This document shows, in pieces, positions 43,113 to 51,475 of a stretch of 64,000 nucleotides of DNA. The translations under genes were made by a program, and so were the position numbers. The notes beneath the pieces are model-generated. The model was not told where the DNA came from. It was given only the letters and a program-made list of their open reading frames with translations, and made no database searches. Position 1 is the stretch's first letter, and the number at the start of each line of letters is the position of its first letter. The stretch is from contig CAVXRG010000007.1 in NCBI GenBank assembly GCA_963764195.1, positions 124,001-188,000 on the forward strand. The letters run 5' to 3'. The DNA is from JBDSSS01 sp963764195 (GTDB taxonomy: Bacteria > Actinomycetota > Actinomycetes > Actinomycetales > Dermatophilaceae).

Positions 43113-43152
43113 GTCGGGCACGGCGACAGTGCCGTCGTGAGAAACTCGAGGC

Positions 43153-43359
43153 ATGAATTCGCTCATGCCGTATGTGCTGGCGCTCGCCCCGACGATCGGG
43201 GTGGGAGCACTCTTCTACTTCCTCTTCAAGAACATTCTCGAGGGCGACCGGCGCGAGCGCCTCGCGCAGGCGAAGTGGGAAGCCGAACGCGACGCCGAGC
43301 ACGCCGCCGCCTCCCGGCCCGCCGTTCAGCGTCCGCCGGCGCCGGGCAAAGGCGATTAG
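43153..43359 (+). CDS. Small single-span membrane protein, unknown function
   Basis: A 68-residue protein I do not recognise by family. A hydrophobic helix (residues 5-25, YVLALAPTIGVGALFYFLF) is followed by an amphipathic charged stretch (EGDRRERLAQAKWEAERDAEHA) and a Pro-rich tail. It diverges from radA and precedes the lsr2 leader. Codon use is like its neighbours. Confidence 0.65.
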   Translation: MNSLMPYVLALAPTIGVGALFYFLFKNILEGDRRERLAQAKWEAERDAEHAAASRPAVQRPPAPGKGD

Positions 43360-43381
43360 GACTTTCCCGGACACCATTCCT

Positions 43382-43428
43382 CTCTTTACGGTTCACAGGT
43401 GCCGCTCCGCACCGGCCTGTGTAAAGAG
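43382..43428 (+). promoter_or_regulatory. Imperfect hairpin in the lsr2 leader/promoter region
   Basis: CTCTTTA (43382-43388) pairs with TAAAGAG (43422-43428), and CACAGG (43394-43399) with CCTGTG (43416-43421). The region is unusually AT-rich. It may be a terminator for the small gene, or a regulatory element for lsr2. Confidence 0.45.
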
Positions 43429-43523
43429 AATGCTGCTCTCCGGGCCATTGCGTGTAATCTGTGAAATGCGGTTTCATCGCACAATCCCCTCCCACCCGCA
43501 CCGCACCAGGAAAATGGAGAATC

Positions 43524-43847
43524 ATGGCTCAGCGAGTCGAAGTAACCCTCGTCGATGACATCGACGGTGGAAAGGCGTCGGAGACGGTGACGTTCTCCCT
43601 CGACGGCGTCACCTACGAGATCGACCTTTCCGACAAGAACGCCCGCAAGCTCCGCGACGATTTCGCCAACTGGACCGGCCACGCCCGTCGCAGCGGGGGA
43701 GCCCGGGGTGGCCGCAAGCGCGCGGCCGCCACCAAGCGCACGGACCTGAGCGACGTCCGTGAGTGGGCGCGGGCCAACGGCCACAGCGTCTCCGACCGCG
43801 GCCGCATCTCCGCCGAGGTGCAGGACGCCTACGACAAGGCGCACTGA
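43524..43847 (+). CDS. lsr2: Lsr2 nucleoid-associated protein
   Basis: A 107-residue H-NS-like protein of actinobacteria. Residues 1-60 are the dimerising domain (RVEVTLVDDIDGGKASETVTFSLDGVTYEIDL), and residues 70-107 are the DNA-binding domain with the RGR minor-groove triplet in SVSDRGRIS. A basic linker (GGRKRAAATKR) joins them. It silences AT-rich DNA. GGAGA precedes the ATG at 43524. A large stem-loop terminator follows the stop. Confidence 0.95.
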   Translation: MAQRVEVTLVDDIDGGKASETVTFSLDGVTYEIDLSDKNARKLRDDFANWTGHARRSGGARGGRKRAAATKRTDLSDVREWARANGHSVSDRGRISAEVQDAYDKAH

Positions 43848-43871
43848 CCGAGCCCTCCCGCCGACCTCACC

Positions 43872-43907
43872 GGCGAAGCCCGGCACCCTGTGGTGTCGGG
43901 CTTCGCC
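43872..43907 (+). terminator. Strong hairpin terminator after lsr2
   Basis: GGCGAAGCCCG and CGGGCTTCGCC pair over 11 bases, extended inside by GCACC/GGTGT with one wobble pair, 24 bases past the stop. It also faces the convergent LigD-type gene. Confidence 0.75.
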
Positions 43908-44029
43908 GTGTGCGGTCCCCGTCGGCGCCCTGTCCGAGGTGGCGGCCACCACCCCCGACGGAGGAAGCGCCACCGTGACGACCATCGCACAACCGCAACG
44001 GAGCGCGTGGCCGACGAGGGCTGGCGCGG

Positions 44030-44914
44030 TCAGGCGGTCAGGTCGGACGCCAGGTCCCCGTCCCGGGCGACGCGCTCGAGGACCTGCTCCATCCGCAGCT
44101 GCGTGAGATCACCACCCTCGGCGCCGGACTCGACCTCGGCCCACGTCCGCGGCGCGGCGACGGTCGGGGCCTCCCGCCCGCGCAGCGAGTAGGGGCAGAT
44201 CGTCGTCTTGGCTGCGACGTTCTGGCTCCAGTCGAGGAAGACCTTGCCCGGCCGCAGCTCCTTTGCCATCTTCCACACGATGAGGTCGGAGTGCGCCCTC
44301 GTCAGCTCCTGGGCGAGCTGCTGGACGGTGTCGCGGATCTGGTCGCTCGTGTGGGCGCCGGGCAGGACGGCATACAGCTGGAGGCCCTTGCTCCCGCTCG
44401 TCACGGGGATGCTCTCCAACCCGATCGACCCGAGCCGGTCCCGCACGATGAGGGCGACCCGCGCGCACTCGGCCAGCCCCGTGCCCGGGCCCGGGTCGAG
44501 GTCGATGACGAGACGGTCGGGGTCGCGCGCGACGGCGTCCCGCCCCTCCCCCTCGTAGCGCCACTGCGGCACGTGCAGCTCGAGCGAGTTGAGGTTGACG
44601 AGGAAGGTGAGGGCGGCGAGGTCGTCGACGAACGGGAAGACGGGGTCGCGCCCGGCCCGCCGGACCCACTCGGGCGTCCCTGCGGGGATGTTCTTCTCGA
44701 AGAACTGCACGTCACCGACACCGTGGGGGAAGCGGATCCGCGTCACCGGCCGACCGGCGAGGTGCGGGAGCAGCACCGGTGAGATCCGTGCGTAGTAGTC
44801 GAGCACCTCGGCCTTGGTCGTGCCCGTCCGCGGGTACATCACCTTCTCCAGGCTGCTGAGTCGCAGCCGTCGCCCCGCCACCTCGACGGTGACCCGACTC
44901 GCCTCGGGGACCAT
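44030..44914 (-). CDS. LigD-type NHEJ polymerase/primase domain protein
   Basis: A 294-residue stand-alone polymerase of the archaeo-eukaryotic primase family. The metal-binding pair is in LVIDLDPGPGT; upstream is the template-binding FVNLNSLELHVPQWR and downstream SGSKGLQLYAVLPG. In Mycobacterium this is the N-terminal part of LigD, which fills ends during non-homologous end joining. Here it is a separate gene whose start overlaps the ligase stop (ATGA), so the LigD activities are split. The phosphoesterase module is absent. Confidence 0.92.
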   Translation of the reverse strand: MVPEASRVTVEVAGRRLRLSSLEKVMYPRTGTTKAEVLDYYARISPVLLPHLAGRPVTRIRFPHGVGDVQFFEKNIPAGTPEWVRRAGRDPVFPFVDDLAALTFLVNLNSLELHVPQWRYEGEGRDAVARDPDRLVIDLDPGPGTGLAECARVALIVRDRLGSIGLESIPVTSGSKGLQLYAVLPGAHTSDQIRDTVQQLAQELTRAHSDLIVWKMAKELRPGKVFLDWSQNVAAKTTICPYSLRGREAPTVAAPRTWAEVESGAEGGDLTQLRMEQVLERVARDGDLASDLTA

Positions 44915-45867
44915 CACCGGCCGCTCCCGGGAGTCCCGTCCACGACGTCCTCCGGGTCGAGGTCGCGGCGCTGCCCCTTGAACGCCGGCTGGCGCAGCCG
45001 CCCCTGGCCGCTGAGCCCCAGCGACTGGACGTCGGCCACCAGCACCGGCTCCACCCAGGTCGCGCCCAGGGCGTCCTCGGGGGGCACGTCTGCCGCGAAA
45101 GGGGACTCCGCGCGTCGGAGCTGCTCCAGATCGCCACGGAGACGCTCGCCGGTGCGCCCGGCGAGCCCCGACCCCACCCGACCGAGGTAGCGCAGACCAC
45201 CGGGCCCGGGGACGCCGACGAGGACCGCGCCGAGGCGGTTCGCGACCGTCCCGGTCGACTCCGGTCGCCACCCCCCGATGACGACCGACACGGTGTCGCG
45301 GTGGGGGTTCTTGCGCCAGTGTGGCGACCGGGTCCCCGGCAGGTATGCCGCGTCGACCCGCTTGCTGACGACCCCCTCGAGACCGTGCTCCCTCGTCGCC
45401 GCGTGCAGCGTCGGCCCGTCGGTGAAGGTCGGCGGCGTCTGCCAACGGGCCCCGTCGAGCTCGAGGTGCTCGAGGGTGGCGCGGCGGTCGGTCCACCGGC
45501 GCGGGGTGAGGTCGACGCCGTAGAGACGGAGCAGGTCGAAGGTCATCAGGGTCACGGGCGCCGTCTCGGCGAGCTGCGCCGCCCGTCGCGCGTCGGTGAC
45601 ATGGATGCGCTCCGCGAGGGCGGAGAAGGAGGGCAGACCGTCCCGGAGGGTGACGACCTCCCCGTCGAGCAGCATGTCGGCGTACTCGGCACCGAGGCCC
45701 TGCAGCTCGGGAAAGGCGACGGTGACGTCGCGCTCGGACCGGGAGAAGACCCGCACCTGCCCGTCGCTGACGTCGACGATCAGGCGCATGCCGTCCCACT
45801 TCACCTCGTGCACCCAGGCGTCACCGACCGGAACGGTCGTCGCGGGCGTCGCGAGCATGGGGCGCAT
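44914..45867 (-). CDS. ATP-dependent DNA ligase (LigD ligase-domain type)
   Basis: A 317-residue nucleotidyltransferase ligase. The adenylated lysine is in VHEVKWDGMR (about residue 25), motif III is LLDGEVV, motif IV LEGVVSKRVDAAYLPG, motif V HWRKNPH, and an OB domain ends in RQPAFKGQRRD. It would seal breaks joined by Ku and the polymerase. The start MRPMLAT at 45867 lies only 18 bases from the divergent ku start. The longer open frame overlaps ku and is rejected. Confidence 0.93.
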   Translation of the reverse strand: MRPMLATPATTVPVGDAWVHEVKWDGMRLIVDVSDGQVRVFSRSERDVTVAFPELQGLGAEYADMLLDGEVVTLRDGLPSFSALAERIHVTDARRAAQLAETAPVTLMTFDLLRLYGVDLTPRRWTDRRATLEHLELDGARWQTPPTFTDGPTLHAATREHGLEGVVSKRVDAAYLPGTRSPHWRKNPHRDTVSVVIGGWRPESTGTVANRLGAVLVGVPGPGGLRYLGRVGSGLAGRTGERLRGDLEQLRRAESPFAADVPPEDALGATWVEPVLVADVQSLGLSGQGRLRQPAFKGQRRDLDPEDVVDGTPGSGR

Positions 45868-45872
45868 GGGTG

Positions 45873-45879
45873 CATTCTT
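45873..45879. promoter_or_regulatory. Shared bidirectional -10 element of ku and the DNA ligase gene
   Basis: CATTCT (45873-45878, plus) is 7 bases before the ku ATG, and AAGAAT (45879-45874, minus) is 6 bases before the ligase ATG. The two boxes overlap, so both genes seem to start leaderless from the same spot. Confidence 0.5.
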
Positions 45880-45885
45880 GTTCCC

Positions 45886-46800
45886 ATGCGAGCCATCTGG
45901 AAAGGCGCAGTCTCCTTCGGCCTGGTCAACGTGCCGGTGCGACTCTTCTCCGCCACCGAGAACCACGACGTGCAGTTCCGCCAGGTGCACGAGAAGGACG
46001 GGGGCCGGATCAAGTACCAACGGGTGTGCGCCATCGACGGCGAGGAGGTTCCCTATTCCGACATCGCCAAGGGATACGAGACCGCCGACGGGCAGATGGT
46101 CGTCCTCAGCGACGGCGACCTCAAGAGCCTCCCGGTGCGGTCATCCAAGGAGATCGCGATCGAGAAGTTCGTCCCCTCGGAGCAGATCGACCCGCTTTTG
46201 TTCGACAAGTCCTACTACCTCGAGCCGGACAAGACGGGACTCAAGCCCTATGTCCTCTTGCGTGACGCGCTGGAGAAGGCCGACCGGATGGCGCTCGTCA
46301 CCGTCTCGGTGCGCAGCCGGATGACCCTCGCGGTGCTCCGGGTGCGCGACGGGGTCATCGTGCTCCAGACCCTGCTCTGGGCCGACGAGGTGCGGGAGCC
46401 GGAGTTCGAGTCGCTGTCGGAGGAGACCCACGCCACGGCGAAGGAGCTCGCGATGGCCTCCTCGCTCGTCGACTCCCTCTCGGGCGACTACGTGCCCGAC
46501 GAGTTCGAGGACGACTACGCCGAGGCCGTCGAGGCTCTCGTCTCCTCCAAGATCGAGGGCGGCGAGCTGACCGAGACGCCCGAGCCGGTCGGCGAGGAGA
46601 CCGAGGTCGTCGACCTGCTGGCCGCCCTGCAGCGCAGCGTCGACAAGGCGAAGGCCGCGAAGTCGGGGGCGGGGTCAGGCGCCGCCTCGGACAAGACTGA
46701 CGAGGACGCCGAGAAGGTGACGAAGAAGACCGCCACCAAGAAGGCCGCCACGAAGAAGTCGACCGCCAAGAAGACCGCCGCCAAGAAAAAGGCCAGCTGA
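45886..46800 (+). CDS. ku: Non-homologous end-joining protein Ku
   Basis: A 304-residue DNA-end-binding protein. MRAIWKGAVSFGLVNVPVRLF is the hallmark N-terminus; the beta-barrel ring core runs to about residue 250. The tail (KKTATKKAATKKSTAKK) is a lysine/alanine-rich extension as in mycobacterial Ku, giving unspecific DNA contact. It diverges from the ligase-polymerase pair with 18 bases between the starts, so the three NHEJ proteins are controlled together. Confidence 0.96.
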   Translation: MRAIWKGAVSFGLVNVPVRLFSATENHDVQFRQVHEKDGGRIKYQRVCAIDGEEVPYSDIAKGYETADGQMVVLSDGDLKSLPVRSSKEIAIEKFVPSEQIDPLLFDKSYYLEPDKTGLKPYVLLRDALEKADRMALVTVSVRSRMTLAVLRVRDGVIVLQTLLWADEVREPEFESLSEETHATAKELAMASSLVDSLSGDYVPDEFEDDYAEAVEALVSSKIEGGELTETPEPVGEETEVVDLLAALQRSVDKAKAAKSGAGSGAASDKTDEDAEKVTKKTATKKAATKKSTAKKTAAKKKAS

Positions 46801-46859
46801 CCGGACGCAGATCGCCCGATTCGGGCCCGGTCCAGGCAGCCGCCCGCCACGATGGAGCA

Positions 46860-48086
46860 ATGCGGCACGTCACCCCCGAGGAGCTCCAGCGCCGGCTCGC
46901 CACCCTGCCGGCGACGCCACGCGTCGTCGTCAGCGGCAACATGGCGATGCCGGTCGAGGCGGTGCGACTGGTCGACGAGGCCCTCCCCCGCTACATCCTC
47001 CATGCGCTCAACGCCCCGCAGGGCGTGCCGGACCGCGACGGGGTGACGGCGGAGACCTGCTTCGTCGGCCCGGGCATGCGCCACCACCACGACCTGCGCT
47101 ACGTCCCCTCGCGCCTCTCGCTCGTGCCGCTCCTCTACGCCCGCACCCTCCCGCCGGACGTCGTCCTGCTCCACTGCGCCCCGCCGAGGGGCACCCACGT
47201 CAGCCTCGGCGTCGAGGTCAACGTCCTGCCGGCCGCGGTCGAGGCGTGCCGCGCCCGCGGGGGCCTCGTCGTCGCCGTGCTCAACCCGGCGATGCCCTAC
47301 ACCTTCGGCGACGCCCAGCTCGACGTCGAGGGGATCGACCTCGCGGTGACGATCGACACCCCGCTCCCGTCACACGAACCCCTCCCGCCCGACGACGACA
47401 GCCTCGCCATCGGCGAGCGGGTCGCGTCGATGGTCGGCGACGGAGCCACGATGCAGCTCGGCATCGGTGGCGTGCCCGACGCGACCCTCGCGGCCCTCGG
47501 GCGCCGGTCCGGTCTGCGGATCTGGTCGGAGATGTTCTCCGACGGCGTCATCGACCTCGACGAGGCGGGGGCGCTCGACCCACAGCAACCCCTCGTCACG
47601 TCCTTCGCCTTCGGCAGCCGGCGCCTCTACGACTGGCTCGACGGCAACCCGCGGGTGCGCACGATGCGCACCGAGCGCACCAACGACCCCGGCCTGATCG
47701 CCCAGCAACGGGCGATGACGTCGGTCAACACGGCCCTGGAGGTGGACCTCTTCGGGCAGGCGAACGCCTCGCGCATCGGCACCCGGATCCACTCGGGCTT
47801 CGGCGGACAGACCGACTTCATCGTCGGCGCCCTGCACTCGCCGGGGGGCCAGTCGTTCATCGCGCTCCGCTCATGGCACCCGCGGGCCGACGTCTCGACG
47901 ATCGTGTCCCTGCTCGACCAGCCGGTCACGAGCTTCCAGCAGAGCGCCGTCGTCACCGAGCACGGCCTGGCGCCGCTCGTCGGTCGCAGCGAGCGCGAGC
48001 AGTGCCGCGACATCATCGAGCAGTGCGCCCACCCGCGCGTCCGGGACGACCTGTGGGAGGGCGCGGAGGCGCTCGGGCTGGCCTGA
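46860..48086 (+). CDS. Acetyl-CoA hydrolase/CoA-transferase family protein
   Basis: A 408-residue two-domain CoA-transferase. VVVSGNMAMPVEAVRL near the start, MQLGIGGVPDATLAAL, FGGQTDFIVGALHSPGG and VTEHGLAPLVG carry the oxyanion and catalytic glutamate signatures of the 4-hydroxybutyrate/acetyl-CoA transferase group. It moves CoA between acids or hydrolyses acyl-CoA; the substrate is unknown. GGAG lies close before the ATG at 46860. It follows ku by 59 bases in the same direction. Confidence 0.88.
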   Translation: MRHVTPEELQRRLATLPATPRVVVSGNMAMPVEAVRLVDEALPRYILHALNAPQGVPDRDGVTAETCFVGPGMRHHHDLRYVPSRLSLVPLLYARTLPPDVVLLHCAPPRGTHVSLGVEVNVLPAAVEACRARGGLVVAVLNPAMPYTFGDAQLDVEGIDLAVTIDTPLPSHEPLPPDDDSLAIGERVASMVGDGATMQLGIGGVPDATLAALGRRSGLRIWSEMFSDGVIDLDEAGALDPQQPLVTSFAFGSRRLYDWLDGNPRVRTMRTERTNDPGLIAQQRAMTSVNTALEVDLFGQANASRIGTRIHSGFGGQTDFIVGALHSPGGQSFIALRSWHPRADVSTIVSLLDQPVTSFQQSAVVTEHGLAPLVGRSEREQCRDIIEQCAHPRVRDDLWEGAEALGLA

Positions 48087-48101
48087 CCGCCCTCTCCGCC
48101 C

Positions 48102-48111
48102 GTATGCCGCT
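48102..48111 (+). repeat. GTATGCCGCT dispersed word, copy 7
   Basis: Exact copy in the 92-base gap before the SDR gene. Confidence 0.7.
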
Positions 48112-48166
48112 GTCCCCCGCCACTCGGGGCGACGTCGGCCCCCGCGCTACCCCTCAGGCCGCCACC

Positions 48167-48172
48167 TAGGGT
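48167..48172 (+). promoter_or_regulatory. -10-like box for leaderless SDR gene
   Basis: TAGGGT ends 6 bases before the ATG at 48179. Confidence 0.5.
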
Positions 48173-48178
48173 GGTCAC

Positions 48179-48913
48179 ATGACCTCGAACGCACGCCCCG
48201 TCGCCGTCGTGACCGGCGGAACCCGGGGCATCGGCCTCGCCATCGCCCGTGACCTCGCCCCGACCCACCACCTCGTCATCGGCGGGCGCGACCCCCGGGG
48301 TGTGGAGCGGGTCGTCGCCGAGCTGCCGTCGGCCGAGCCCTTCGTGGCCGACCTCGCCGACTGCGCCCCCGGTGGAGGCTTCGACCGAGCCTGCGCCGAT
48401 CTGGCCGGTCACCTCGACCGCGTCGACGTGCTCGTCCACTCGGCCGGGATCCTCGGCAGCGGACGGGTGGCCGACCTCGACCTGGCGACGTGGTCGGACG
48501 TGCTCTGCGTCAACGTCATCGCGCCGGCCGCCCTGACGCGGGCCCTGCTGCCCGCCCTGCGCGCCGCCGAGGGGCTCGTCCTCATGGTCAACTCCGGGTC
48601 CGGCTTCGTCTCCGGGCCGGGCGGTGGCGCCTACAGCGCCTCGAAGTTCGCGCTGCGGGCCCTCGCCGACGCGCTCCGCGAGGAGGAGCGGGCCTCGGGG
48701 GTGCGGGTCACCTCGCTGCACCCCGGCAGGGTCGACACCGACATGCAGCACGAGCTCGTCGCGGCCGAGGGCGGCGAGTACGACGCGAGCGCCTTCCTCG
48801 TCGTCGACTCCGTGGTGCGGGCGGCCCGGGTGGCCATCGACGCCGGGCCCGACGCGAGCATCGACCTCATCTCGGTGCGGCCGCGGGGCTACCGGCCCGA
48901 AACGGACCGGTAG
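48179..48913 (+). CDS. SDR family oxidoreductase
   Basis: A 244-residue classical short-chain dehydrogenase. The cofactor loop is TGGTRGIGLAIARD, the structural motif HSAG is in VLVHSAGILGSG, and the catalytic Ser and YxxxK are in VNSGSGFVSG and YSASKFAL. PGRVDTDM follows. The Arg after strand 2 (GGRDPRG) suggests NADPH. The substrate is unknown. Confidence 0.9.
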   Translation: MTSNARPVAVVTGGTRGIGLAIARDLAPTHHLVIGGRDPRGVERVVAELPSAEPFVADLADCAPGGGFDRACADLAGHLDRVDVLVHSAGILGSGRVADLDLATWSDVLCVNVIAPAALTRALLPALRAAEGLVLMVNSGSGFVSGPGGGAYSASKFALRALADALREEERASGVRVTSLHPGRVDTDMQHELVAAEGGEYDASAFLVVDSVVRAARVAIDAGPDASIDLISVRPRGYRPETDR

Positions 48914-48932
48914 CCCCGCACCCAGCCCGGAC

Positions 48933-49256
48933 CTAGCCGACGAGCACCGAGGCGAGCTCGCAGACGCAGAGGACGGCGACGGTCAACGCGACGAGGCCGG
49001 GCACCCGGCCGTCGGGCAGGATCGAGCCGAAGGCCTCCTCCCGGGTCGAGGTGCCCGCACCGCGACCATGCCGCCACGAGACGACGGCGACCCAGCAGCT
49101 CGAGGCGGCGGCGAGCGCGACCGGCACGAGCACGGCTGCACCGACGGAGCCGAGCGAGAGACGCCCCACGACGAGCGCGGCGACGAAGAGGGCGAGGCCG
49201 GTGCGGCTCCACGCCAGAGCGGTCCGCTCCTGCTGGAGCCCCGGGTCGACGGCCAC
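48933..49256 (-). CDS. DUF202 membrane protein (short)
   Basis: A 107-residue protein with three hydrophobic helices. The family signature QQERTALAWSRTGLALFVAALVVGR opens it. Function is unknown. Its GTG comes 1 base after the stop of another DUF202 gene, so the two are coupled. DUF202 proteins often occur in such pairs. Confidence 0.85.
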   Translation of the reverse strand: MAVDPGLQQERTALAWSRTGLALFVAALVVGRLSLGSVGAAVLVPVALAAASSCWVAVVSWRHGRGAGTSTREEAFGSILPDGRVPGLVALTVAVLCVCELASVLVG

Positions 49257-49257
49257 C

Positions 49258-49671
49258 TCAGCCCCTCAGCAGGCTCGCGAGCCCGAGCCCGGCGGCGACG
49301 ATGACGACGGTGACGACGAGGGGCAGGGTGGCGACGTGGCTCGGCAGCGGGTCACCGGTGCGCATCGCACGCTCGGTCCTGGCCCAGCCCAGCCAGGCCT
49401 GCGCCCCCGTCCACAGTGCGACGAGCGCGAGCAGGACGGCGAGGCCCCGCTGGAGCAGGTCCGGCAGGGGCAGGTCGAGGGCGTCCATCGCGGCGGCGGC
49501 CGCGAGCAGGGCGAGCGTCGTGCGGATCCACGCGAGGAAGGTGCGCTCGTTGGCGAGGCTGAAGCGCGGGTCGGGCTCCTCGCCCACGCCGTAGACCCGG
49601 CGCGGCCACCGGCGGTCCTCGGCGCGCGGCCGATCCGGCCATGCCTCCTCCGGCCTCACCTCGTCGTCCAC
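49258..49671 (-). CDS. DUF202 membrane protein (YidH-like)
   Basis: A 137-residue protein, a longer paralogue of its neighbour. FSLANERTFLAWIRTTLALLAAAAAMDAL is the family signature, followed by two more helices. A basic cytoplasmic lead of 40 residues (RPRAEDRRWPRRVYG) precedes. GGGGAG lies 6 bases before the GTG at 49671. The longer frame upstream is antisense-like inside the next gene. Confidence 0.85.
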   Translation of the reverse strand: MDDEVRPEEAWPDRPRAEDRRWPRRVYGVGEEPDPRFSLANERTFLAWIRTTLALLAAAAAMDALDLPLPDLLQRGLAVLLALVALWTGAQAWLGWARTERAMRTGDPLPSHVATLPLVVTVVIVAAGLGLASLLRG

Positions 49672-49730
49672 CCGGCGCTCCCCTCGTCGTAGGTTCCGCA
49701 CCGACGCTAGCCCACGCGCCGCGGGGCGGC

Positions 49731-50525
49731 TCAGATCCGGCTGTCCCCGCGGGACGGCTCGAGCGCGAACCGGGCGAACGCCAGTGCCGCGGCGAGGTCG
49801 AACTCCCGGTCGTCCGCCTCGAGCTTGCGGGTCCCCACCTCGACGACGACGTCGCCGACCCACCCCGTGTCCGCGAGGTGCTCGAGCAGGGACGTGCACG
49901 GCTGCGTTCCGCGCCCGGGCACGAGGTGCTCGTCCTTGAACGACCCGGAGCCGTCGGCGAGGTGGACGTGCGTCAGCCGGTCCCCGAGGGCGACCGCCAT
50001 CGCCATCACGTCGGAGCCGGCCGTCGCGGTGTGGGAGAGGTCGAGGGTGACGTGGTCGTAGGCCTGCTCCACGGGGTCCCAGTGCGGCGCGTAGGCCATC
50101 ACCTCGCGGCGGCCGGTGCGCCAGGGGTACATGTTCTCCACGGCCAGCCGGATGCCGGACGCGTGCTCGCGGGAGGCGACCCCCTCGACGAACTCGGCGG
50201 CATACTCCTTCTGCCAGCGGAACGGCGGGTGGAGCACGACGGTCGGCGCGCCCACCTCGAGCGCCATCTCGATCGAGCGGTCGACCTTGCCCCACGGGTC
50301 GGGGCCCCAGACGCGCTGGGTGAGCAGCAGCGTCGGCGCGTGGATCGACAGGATCGGCAGCTCGTGGTGCTCCCCGAGCACCCGAAGGGCGCCGGCCTCC
50401 TGGGTGACCGGGTCGGTCCAGACCATCACCTCGACCCCGTCGTAGCCGAGGCGGGCGGCGGTGGCGAAGGCCGTCGCCGCGTTGTCGGGGTAGAGCGAGG
50501 CCGTCGAGAGGCCGACCCTGGTCAC
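49731..50525 (-). CDS. Sugar phosphate isomerase/epimerase family TIM-barrel protein
   Basis: A 264-residue AP-endonuclease-2-like barrel. VGLSTASLYPDNAATAF, YDGVEVMVWTDP, the metal-binding LAVENMYPW, LDLSHTATAG, LTHVHLADGSGSFKDEH and VVEVGTRK carry Glu, His and Asp metal ligands. The substrate cannot be named. The GTG at 50525 overlaps the Ppx/GppA stop. Confidence 0.87.
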   Translation of the reverse strand: MTRVGLSTASLYPDNAATAFATAARLGYDGVEVMVWTDPVTQEAGALRVLGEHHELPILSIHAPTLLLTQRVWGPDPWGKVDRSIEMALEVGAPTVVLHPPFRWQKEYAAEFVEGVASREHASGIRLAVENMYPWRTGRREVMAYAPHWDPVEQAYDHVTLDLSHTATAGSDVMAMAVALGDRLTHVHLADGSGSFKDEHLVPGRGTQPCTSLLEHLADTGWVGDVVVEVGTRKLEADDREFDLAAALAFARFALEPSRGDSRI

Positions 50526-51451
50526 GGCACGAGGTGGTCGAGCCGCTGGAGGATGAGGCCCTCGCGCAGCGCCCACGGGCAGATCTCGAGCTGGTCGACC
50601 TGCAGGAGGTCCATCGCGGCCTGCGCGACGAGGGCGCCGGCGAGCAGCTGGCGGGCTCGGCTCGACGAGACCCCGGGCAGGTCGGCCCGGGCCCTGGCCG
50701 GGAGGTCGACGAGCCGGGACACGATGGAGCCCAGGTCGTCGCGAGCGAGGCTGCGCGGCACGAACGGCCCCTCGGCCCGTGGCGCGGCGCCCGCGATCCG
50801 GGCGAGCGAGCGGAGCGTCTTCGAGGTGCCGACGGCGCGATCGGGTGCTCCCGCGGCGAGGAGCGGGCGGAGCTGCTCGGCGAGCGTCGAGCGGATGAAG
50901 GAACGCGCTGACTTCGTCGCATCGGCCCCCGGCGGGTCCTCGGCAAGGCGGTCCCGCGTCAGGCGGCCCGCACCGAGCGGCAGGCTGAGAGCGGTCTCCG
51001 GCTCCTCGTCGATGCCGGCCGCGAGCTCGAGGGAACCGCCACCGATGTCGACGACGAGCAGCCGACCGCTCGACCAGCCGAACCAGCGGCGGACCGCCAG
51101 AAAGGTCACCCGGGCCTCGTCGGGACCCGACAGCGTCTCGAGCGCGACGCCGGCCTCGGCGCGGACCCGCTCGATGACCGCCTCGCCGTTCGCGGCCTCG
51201 CGCAGCGCCGAGGTGGCGAAGGCGAAGACGTCCTGGACGCCCTGGTCCTCGGCGATCTCGAGGCAGGTGCGGATGAAGCCGACGAGCCGGTCGGCCGCCT
51301 CGTCCTCGACGGCGCCGTCCGGCCCGATCCCCTCGGAGAGCTTGAGGTCGATCTTGTGGGAGAAGGCGGGGAGCGGATGCCCGCCGCGGTAGGCGTCGAC
51401 GACGAGGAGGTGGACCGTGTTGGATCCGATGTCGATGACGCCCAGCCGCAT
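50522..51451 (-). CDS. Ppx/GppA family phosphatase (exopolyphosphatase-like)
   Basis: A 309-residue actin-fold phosphatase. Phosphate-1 motif GVIDIGSNTVHLLVVD at the start, FATSALREA, and phosphate-2 motif LLVVDIGGGSLELAAG are present. It is the short, actinobacterial PPX type without the HD extension, acting on short polyphosphate or pppGpp. TAGGGT 6 bases before the ATG suggests a leaderless mRNA. Its stop overlaps the isomerase start (GTGA). Confidence 0.91.
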   Translation of the reverse strand: MRLGVIDIGSNTVHLLVVDAYRGGHPLPAFSHKIDLKLSEGIGPDGAVEDEAADRLVGFIRTCLEIAEDQGVQDVFAFATSALREAANGEAVIERVRAEAGVALETLSGPDEARVTFLAVRRWFGWSSGRLLVVDIGGGSLELAAGIDEEPETALSLPLGAGRLTRDRLAEDPPGADATKSARSFIRSTLAEQLRPLLAAGAPDRAVGTSKTLRSLARIAGAAPRAEGPFVPRSLARDDLGSIVSRLVDLPARARADLPGVSSSRARQLLAGALVAQAAMDLLQVDQLEICPWALREGLILQRLDHLVP

Positions 51452-51457
51452 GCCCCG

Positions 51458-51463
51458 ACCCTA
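51458..51463 (-). promoter_or_regulatory. -10-like box for leaderless Ppx/GppA gene
   Basis: TAGGGT on the minus strand ends 6 bases before the ATG at 51451. Confidence 0.5.
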
Positions 51464-51475
51464 CAAGCGCCGGGG

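Noticed and set aside
45301..45885. Upstream extension of ku through the ligase gene
   Set aside because: The open frame continues, but its translation is not protein-like and the Ku hallmark begins exactly at 45886.
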